Source: JBBTQE01 sp038065775
Lineage (GTDB): Bacteria > Patescibacteriota > Patescibacteriia > Magasanikbacterales > GWA2-37-8
Length of the DNA: 9,200 bases
Assembly: GCA_038065775.1 (NCBI GenBank)
Contig: JBBTQE010000007.1
Span: 1-9,200, forward strand
Reading direction: 5' to 3'
Position numbers and translations under genes: made by a program. How positions within the stretch are numbered: the first letter of the stretch is position 1; each line of letters starts with the position of its first letter. The notes beneath the pieces are model-generated. The model ran no database searches, was not told where the DNA came from, and saw nothing but the letters and a program-made list of their open reading frames with translations. This document shows positions 5,059 through 9,200 of this stretch, piece after piece.

Positions 5059-6780
5059 TTAAATTTGTAAATCGTCAAATTTTACAACCCTGTCAGGCAG
5101 AATTTTTTTCTCATCATTATTCTTGTTTTTAGCAATAGAATTTTCGTTTGTAGGATCTGATTGTGCTTGCTGTTGGTTGTCTGAATATTTTGGTTGCGCA
5201 GTCGTTAGCAAAGAAGAGAGGCTGACTCCCTTTTGAGACGGATCAGTCAAGAGCACAGGTTTGCTTAAATTAATATCTAACTTTTGTTTTCTGTCTTTAT
5301 TTTTTTCTTCCCGATGGCCTTCTTCTTTTTTCTGTGGCTGGCCTTCCGCAGATTTATTTCGCTGGCTCTCTTTTTTAACATCAGGTTTGACACTGCCAAC
5401 AGCCGTTTCATCATCGTCATCATCGTCATCATCATCGCTTTCACCATCTCCGCCTCCTTCCCCGCTAATTTCCATGCCGCTCCATCGCATTATTTTATCT
5501 TCAATTTTTTCTCGTTGTACGGCGTATCTTTCGCGTGAAACTTTAATTACTTTTTCCGCGCTCTCTGTCTCACTGCCGATCGGCGGCAAAGTATTGGCGC
5601 TAAAAGGCTGGGAGGCGACGCCATCTATCATAAGTTTGAGATACGTTTGAAACTTTGCCAAATTCACAAGATCGGTTTCAATAAAAACCGGCATCAATTC
5701 CTTTGCCAGAATTTCAGCGTCCGTTGAACCAACTCTAAATGTTACCAACGTTCCTACGTTGCCGATGACAGCCGCGAGAACCATCTCGTCCAACTGTTCC
5801 ATATATTGATGAGCCATAATTAAACCCAGACGATACTTGCGGGCCTCTGAAAGGATGTTGGCAAAACTTTCAGTCGCAAAATTTTGGAACTCATCAACAT
5901 ACAAAAAGAAGTCCTTTCTTTCATTTTCCGGCATATCAACCCGTTCCATTGCGGCCAATTGAATTTTTGTGATTAACATGCCGCCAAGCAATCGCGAATT
6001 GTCTTCGCCTATTCTTCCTTTTGAGAGGTTCATTATAAAAATCTTCTTACCATCCATTATTTCACGAATGTTGATTCTTGATTTGACTTGGGCCACTATA
6101 TTTCTGATTACAGATGCTGATAAAAATTGACCGATTTTATTTTGCACCGGGGCGACGGCTTCTTGTTTATATCTGTCGTTATATGAAGCAAATTCAGTTT
6201 CCCAAAAAGCTTTAACAACCGGATCTTTTAAACTTCTGACCACTCTTCTTCTGTACACATCATCTGCTAAAAGCCTATTGATTCCAAGAAGCGTTGTATT
6301 TGGATATTCCAACAAAGCAAGCAGAGTGTTGTTTAAAATATATTCCATGCGCGAACTCCAGACATCAGGCCAAATTTTCTTAAACACTCCCATCAAACCG
6401 GAAGCAACGAGATGTCTGTATCTTGGGTTAATCGTTTCCAGAATATTAAAACCGATCGGAAAATCAATATCGGCCGGATTAAAATACACAACATCGTTAA
6501 TTCTATTTGGAGGTATATAGTTGATGATTTTTTCGGCAAAATCTCCGTGCGGATCCACCAGCCCAACGCCATGCCCTGCGTAAATATCATTTAAAACCAT
6601 GTTCTCCAACAATGTAGTTTTCCCCATGCCGGTTTTTCCGATCACATACATGTGCCTTCTTCTGTCATCAAGCTTTATTCCAAATTTTTTATTTTGATTT
6701 CTAAAATTGGTTACGCCAAAAAAATTGACTTCTTTATCAATTTTTATCTCTTTATCTTGCTTGATCGCTTCTTCGGCCAT
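5059..6780 (-). CDS. VirD4/TraD-HerA-like P-loop ATPase (conjugative-transfer ATPase family)
   Basis: The protein is 573 aa from the ATG at 6780 and belongs to the FtsK/HerA-type ATPases that pump DNA or protein. Seen: Walker A GKTGMGKTT at about residues 48-56, VDPHGD at 75-80, Walker B FFLYVDEFQ at about 291-299, the sensor-like MAHQY at 322-326, and an FRVGSTDAEIL segment typical of the TraG/TraD C-terminal core. The motor ends near residue 435. A roughly 140-residue disordered tail follows, with nine Asp in a row (449-457), then K/E/Q-rich sequence and a terminal PDRVVKFDDLQI. Unlike classical VirD4 there is no N-terminal membrane anchor. It is followed after 18 nt by a small membrane protein. 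No relaxase, VirB4 or pilin gene is in the window, so its transport role is unproven. The TTG six codons upstream lies in promoter-like sequence, so the ATG was preferred. Confidence 0.88.
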   Translation of the reverse strand: MAEEAIKQDKEIKIDKEVNFFGVTNFRNQNKKFGIKLDDRRRHMYVIGKTGMGKTTLLENMVLNDIYAGHGVGLVDPHGDFAEKIINYIPPNRINDVVYFNPADIDFPIGFNILETINPRYRHLVASGLMGVFKKIWPDVWSSRMEYILNNTLLALLEYPNTTLLGINRLLADDVYRRRVVRSLKDPVVKAFWETEFASYNDRYKQEAVAPVQNKIGQFLSASVIRNIVAQVKSRINIREIMDGKKIFIMNLSKGRIGEDNSRLLGGMLITKIQLAAMERVDMPENERKDFFLYVDEFQNFATESFANILSEARKYRLGLIMAHQYMEQLDEMVLAAVIGNVGTLVTFRVGSTDAEILAKELMPVFIETDLVNLAKFQTYLKLMIDGVASQPFSANTLPPIGSETESAEKVIKVSRERYAVQREKIEDKIMRWSGMEISGEGGGDGESDDDDDDDDDETAVGSVKPDVKKESQRNKSAEGQPQKKEEGHREEKNKDRKQKLDINLSKPVLLTDPSQKGVSLSSLLTTAQPKYSDNQQQAQSDPTNENSIAKNKNNDEKKILPDRVVKFDDLQI

Positions 6781-6786
6781 GGCATT

Positions 6787-6792
6787 ATTATA
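6787..6792 (-). promoter_or_regulatory. -10 box directly ahead of the ATPase ATG
   Basis: A perfect TATAAT has its last base 7 nt before the A of the ATG at 6780, which is the normal distance from a -10 box to the transcription start. The mRNA would then be leaderless. The -35 region is T-rich without a good TTGACA, so the promoter call is moderate. Confidence 0.45.
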
Positions 6793-6829
6793 CACCAAAA
6801 AACAAAAATACCAAAAGTGCCTACCTTAA

Positions 6830-7099
6830 TTATTTATTCCAAAATTTTTCCGCTTTTTCTTCCATTTCCTCCAACCTGTCATAATAATCTGAAAACTCAT
6901 TCAGGTGCGCCAACGCGATTTTTCCGGTTAAAACCGGATCGTCGTCTGTTACATTGGTGCTCGGACTGACAGCGCCATGTTCAAGCTCAACTTCAAGACC
7001 CATCCAAAATTGATGAACATCAAATTTGCTCCAGTCTATTCCCAGTTGCTCGCCGATTGTTTTGGCCTCTTCCATGCTAAAATGCTCTCTTCTTTGCAT
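6830..7099 (-). CDS. DUF5661 family protein
   Basis: The 89-aa acidic protein shows the whole-length pattern of DUF5661: an N-terminal FSMEEAKTIGEQLGIDWSKF (residues 7-26), FDVHQFWMGLEVELEHG (26-42), NVTDDDPVLTGKIALAHLNE (49-68) and FSDYYDRLEEMEEKAEKFW to the end. The family is of unknown function and frequent in CPR bacteria and phage-related sequences. The conserved H41, D52-54 and H65 could be polar functional residues, but no enzyme motif is established. The protein is probably helical and cytoplasmic, with no signal peptide or membrane segment. The gene lies 35 nt after the thermonuclease gene and 49 nt before the ATPase, so it is likely transcribed with the upstream genes. No Shine-Dalgarno sequence is visible before the ATG. 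The family assignment rests on remembered motif spacing. Confidence 0.8.
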   Translation of the reverse strand: MQRREHFSMEEAKTIGEQLGIDWSKFDVHQFWMGLEVELEHGAVSPSTNVTDDDPVLTGKIALAHLNEFSDYYDRLEEMEEKAEKFWNK

Positions 7100-7134
7100 A
7101 TGCTTATAATTAATATTTAAAAATATATTTAGAT

Positions 7135-7662
7135 TCAGCTCTTTTCACAAGCCGACCATAAACCAAGGCCATTTTCTCTCGCTTGCCTTTGCGCATCAAC
7201 AAATTCTTCGCTATGCGCCACATCCGGCGGATAGGCGCTCGCGTACCCATAACCATCATTTATAAGTTTTAAATTTATGAAAGTTCCATCTTCCAAATAA
7301 ATATACCTCAATAAACGCCCAAATTTATCAGTTTCGGAAATATCTTTTTCCAACCTGACTTTTTTGTTCAAAACCAAATTTTTGTTATATACCGAAGCTT
7401 CTATGCCAAAACATTGCACTTCACGCCGAGGATCTACCGACTCTGGCGTATTGACGCCTATATATCTTACCTTATCCCCTGTTTCTAATTCAATGGTGTC
7501 GCCATCAATTATGCGCGTTACCAAAACCCGCGACACTGATGGTGGCGCCAAAGAATCGGGAGGCGAGCTTTGCGTGCTTGCGTCATCTAATAAATATAAA
7601 ATTAAAATGATAAAAAATGTTGCAAAGGATAACGTAATTTTTTTAAGGCGCGGTGCGTTCAT
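7135..7662 (-). CDS. Thermonuclease (staphylococcal nuclease homologue), membrane-anchored or secreted
   Basis: The 175-aa protein has a basic N-terminus (PRLKK), a hydrophobic segment at about residues 9-25 and a short Ser/Pro-rich linker, then an SNase (TNase) OB-fold domain from about 45 to 171. The catalytic set is present: D53/D55 in IIDGDTIEL, R67 and E74 in RYIGVNTPES (equivalents of Arg35 and Glu43), and R116 in KFGRLLRYIY (Arg87). The calcium ligand Asp40 is replaced by N71, a variant I recall from other homologues. The enzyme would cleave RNA and DNA outside or at the cytoplasmic membrane, plausibly for nucleotide scavenging in an organism with reduced biosynthesis. With no Cys or signal-peptidase site clearly placed, an anchor is as likely as secretion. 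It lies 8 nt downstream of the radical SAM gene. It ends in TGA, the only TGA stop in the window. Confidence 0.93.
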   Translation of the reverse strand: MNAPRLKKITLSFATFFIILILYLLDDASTQSSPPDSLAPPSVSRVLVTRIIDGDTIELETGDKVRYIGVNTPESVDPRREVQCFGIEASVYNKNLVLNKKVRLEKDISETDKFGRLLRYIYLEDGTFINLKLINDGYGYASAYPPDVAHSEEFVDAQRQARENGLGLWSACEKS

Positions 7663-7670
7663 TTTTTTAA

Positions 7671-8498
7671 CTAAATATTAAACGGCTTTTGTTTTGCAAA
7701 ATTTGGGAGATAACACTCCGAGCTCTCTTCCTCTTGTACCCAGCCATTCTCAAATCCCAATTCAAGCAAACGATTGTACACTTTTTCAAATTCATTTCTA
7801 TTAAGAGGCCGATTCAATTCCGAGAATTTTTTTGCCTCATGCATCGGATGATATTGGTTCATCAGACTGATGTGAATATTTTTATCAATACTCGTTAGAA
7901 CGGCCAAAACTCTTAGGCTATTTTCAATATTATTCGGAAGGATAAGATGTCTTACGATTAAACCTTTCTTGCACAAACCATTTTCAATCTGCAAATGACC
8001 TACTTGCTTAAGCATCTCGGCGATGCATTGTTTTGAAATTTTCAAATAATTTGGAACGGATGAATATTTTAAAGCCAGCTCATCATCGGCATATTTAAAA
8101 TCCGGCAAATAAATATCAACCAGACCATTCATTTCTTTGATAATTGAAGAACTTTCATATGCGTTTGAATTCCAAACAATTGGAATTTTAAGCCCTGCGC
8201 GCTTTGCTAAAAAAATGGCTTCTTTAATTTGCCGCCACCAAATGGTCGGAGTGACCAAATCTATATTTATCGCGCCGCTCTTTTGCAAATCCAACATTAT
8301 TTTTGCCAAATCACCAACATAAACATTTTTTCCAACGTCTCCTTGCGAAATTTGATAATTCTGGCAGAAAACGCAGCGTAAATTACAACCGCTGAAAAAA
8401 ATCGCTCCAGCCCCCTGGTTTGGTTCACCAACAAGCGGCGGCTCCTCGCCGAAGTGTTTGCCATGCCATGCGATTTTTACCTGGCCATTCGCTGACAT
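7671..8498 (-). CDS. Radical SAM protein, PflX / pyruvate formate-lyase-activase-like (COG1313)
   Basis: The 275-aa protein has the N-terminal HFGEEPPLVG motif (residues 15-24) and FFSGCNLRCVFCQNYQIS. The cysteines C38-x3-C42-x2-C45 bind the [4Fe-4S] cluster that cleaves S-adenosylmethionine. Later segments typical of this COG include WNSNAYES, VDIYLPDFKY, RHLILPNN and MNQYHPMHEA. The family is related to PflA glycyl-radical-enzyme activases, but its substrate is not established. No glycyl-radical enzyme is in the window, so a real activase role is not supported here. The length is typical and nothing is missing from the core. The ATG lies 3 nt downstream of the Nudix stop and the stop lies 8 nt before the thermonuclease ATG, so the three genes are translationally coupled. 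There is no Shine-Dalgarno sequence. Confidence 0.92.
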   Translation of the reverse strand: MSANGQVKIAWHGKHFGEEPPLVGEPNQGAGAIFFSGCNLRCVFCQNYQISQGDVGKNVYVGDLAKIMLDLQKSGAINIDLVTPTIWWRQIKEAIFLAKRAGLKIPIVWNSNAYESSSIIKEMNGLVDIYLPDFKYADDELALKYSSVPNYLKISKQCIAEMLKQVGHLQIENGLCKKGLIVRHLILPNNIENSLRVLAVLTSIDKNIHISLMNQYHPMHEAKKFSELNRPLNRNEFEKVYNRLLELGFENGWVQEEESSECYLPNFAKQKPFNI

Positions 8499-8501
8499 AC
8501 T

Positions 8502-9032
8502 TTATTTAAACAAATTATCTCTTGCGATTGCCCAAGCCGCGAGCATCTGTCCATCCCAAATTTCACCATGTTTGGCCATCTCATCAAATTCATCCGGCCG
8601 GCGTGAAAGAATTTCAAGAGACTCCGATTCGTCAGGCGACATTTCTTTTGATTTTGTAAGTTCATTCGCGATAAAAATATGCGACTCGTCGCGAAATAAT
8701 CCGACATTTGGCTCAAAAGTCCCAATCATTATAAGATTTGTTGAGCTAAAACCAGTTTCCTCAAGCAATTCTCTTTTTGCCGCCTCAAGAGGCGTTTCGC
8801 CTTCGTCAATCGCGCCGCCAGGAAACTCAACGCTTGGTTTTGAACGCAAATACCTGTGCTGTCTGACAAGAAGCAAATTTCCATCATCTAAAACAGGAAT
8901 GATAATTGAGTTGCCGGTGGTTTCACCATAAAAATAATCACATTCGCGGCCGCTAGGCAAAACGTATTTATCATGCTTGTATTTCCAATAGCCGTTATCT
9001 TTAATGATTTGAGATGATATCGTTTTGTTCAT
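8502..9032 (-). CDS. Nudix hydrolase, ADP-ribose pyrophosphatase-like
   Basis: The 176-aa protein contains a complete Nudix box, G73-x5-E79-x7-R87-E88-L-x-E91-E92-x-G94-F (GGAIDEGETPLEAAKRELLE, continuing EETGF), which binds the catalytic Mg2+. The residues around it, LLLVRQHRYLRSKPSVEFPG, match the ADP-ribose/nucleoside-diphosphate-sugar pyrophosphatase group rather than MutT. The N-terminal part (YVLPSGRECDYFYGE) also fits the two-stranded start of ADPRase-type enzymes. Likely role: hydrolysis of ADP-ribose or another nucleoside diphosphate derivative, in nucleotide sanitation or recycling; the exact substrate cannot be read from sequence. It is the first gene of the operon with the radical SAM and thermonuclease genes. 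The 3' arm of the palindromic element at 9041-9130 ends 8 nt upstream of its ATG, so this element would form most of its leader. No clear promoter is visible. Confidence 0.93.
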   Translation of the reverse strand: MNKTISSQIIKDNGYWKYKHDKYVLPSGRECDYFYGETTGNSIIIPVLDDGNLLLVRQHRYLRSKPSVEFPGGAIDEGETPLEAAKRELLEETGFSSTNLIMIGTFEPNVGLFRDESHIFIANELTKSKEMSPDESESLEILSRRPDEFDEMAKHGEIWDGQMLAAWAIARDNLFK

Positions 9033-9040
9033 AAAATTTT

Positions 9041-9130
9041 GCGATTGATAATTTTTTCACTTTCCTCGCCCGCCAGGACTCGGGGATGCTCGCTGTGGCG
9101 AGCATAACCCGCTCAAAAAATATCAATCGC
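9041..9130. repeat. Palindromic element with a 16-bp terminal stem
   Basis: The ends GCGATTGATAATTTTTT (9041-9057) and AAAAAATATCAATCGC (9115-9130) pair over 16 bp with a single bulged A. The GC-rich interior holds a perfect 8-bp hairpin ATGCTCGC-TGTG-GCGAGCAT (9086-9105), extended outward by CCCG/CGGG with a small internal loop, and a CCT..AGG hairpin at 9064-9077. The layout matches the elements at 654-748 and 3960-4102: matched ends of unrelated sequence with a GC-rich hairpin core. It sits between the stop of an upstream reading frame and the Nudix ATG. It could terminate the upstream transcript, form the Nudix leader, or be an inserted repeat. Confidence 0.6.
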
Positions 9131-9135
9131 TCAAA

Positions 9136-9200
9136 TTACAAAAATAATTTGCTAATTTCATTTACATCAACTTCAGCACCTTTTCTGATTATTGAATGCA
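9136..9200 (-). pseudogene. Reading-frame fragment resembling a GNAT acetyltransferase N-terminus
   Basis: The minus strand from 9200 reads, in one open frame, HSIIRKGAEVDVNEISKLFL and then TAA (9138-9136). The codon before it is NTG, with its first base outside the window, so it could be a start codon. The pattern IIRKxxxxDvxeIskLF is that of the first strand and helix of GNAT acetyltransferases, where it normally stands at the N-terminus. Here the frame stops after about 20 residues and the palindromic element begins 5 nt later. Reading TAA as a former GAA would continue LFLEFERL, again GNAT-like, until the element arm. This suggests a broken gene, but it may equally be the genuine C-terminus of an unrelated upstream protein. 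Confidence 0.35.

Noticed and set aside
5261..5650. Plus-strand ORFs opposite the ATPase tail, including a poly-Ser run
   Set aside because: The Ser run is the antisense reading of the poly-Asp codons; these are shadows of the real gene.
7104..7125. AT-rich hairpin between the thermonuclease and DUF5661 genes
   Set aside because: The complementarity (ATATTT/AAATAT) is expected by chance in a nearly pure A/T gap and lacks terminator features.
7135..7137. Alternative genetic code with UGA read as glycine (as in Gracilibacteria/SR1)
   Set aside because: The thermonuclease ends at its normal length at TGA, and no gene contains an internal in-frame TGA, so the standard code fits.
1..9200. CRISPR array, transposase or prophage genes
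   Set aside because: No regularly spaced direct repeats and no transposase, integrase or phage structural ORFs were seen; the palindromic elements encode no protein.

Overview
All recognisable genes in this AT-rich window lie on the minus strand and are tightly packed. Short CPR-style proteins suggest a Patescibacteria/CPR genome, probably Parcubacteria-like: a DUF5661 protein, a CxxC/CxxC zinc-ribbon protein, an AlaRS without its C-terminal domain, and a soluble VirD4/HerA-like ATPase. The taxonomic call is inference. Reading frames fit the standard bacterial code, and one gene stops at TGA.

In transcription order (right to left) the layout is as follows. (1) At 9136-9200 is the end of a reading frame that resembles the start of a GNAT acetyltransferase, followed by a GC-rich palindromic element (9041-9130). 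(2) A Nudix hydrolase, a PflX-type radical SAM protein and a membrane-anchored thermonuclease form a near-contiguous operon, followed by DUF5661. (3) A VirD4/HerA-like ATPase, possibly with a leaderless mRNA, is paired with a four-helix membrane protein. (4) A duplicated zinc-ribbon protein has its own consensus promoter, a long self-complementary leader and an intrinsic terminator. (5) A separate promoter and a 143-nt palindromic leader element precede mnmA and alaS, which overlap by 7 nt. (6) infA has its own promoter inside the end of alaS. It is followed by a second palindromic element (654-748) with a TATAAT box directly upstream, then rpmJ-rpsM-rpsK, the start of an alpha-operon-like ribosomal cluster that runs off the left edge.

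Functionally the left half is translation: ribosomal proteins, IF-1, alanine charging and U34 thiolation of tRNA. The right half is housekeeping or surface accessory functions: nucleotide sanitation, nucleic-acid degradation outside or at the membrane, a DNA- or protein-pumping ATPase, and an orphan radical SAM activase-like enzyme.

The most unusual content is non-coding. Several intergenic regions contain elements whose ends are perfectly or nearly self-complementary, with nested inner hairpins. The arm sequences differ from element to element. Two of the elements (654-748 and 3960-4102) share an internal GAGGGGC..TCAGAC motif, and at least three sit immediately upstream of a gene, two of these just after a recognisable promoter. 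They could be structured leader RNAs, or members of a palindromic (MITE/REP-like) repeat family. The sequence alone does not decide between these.
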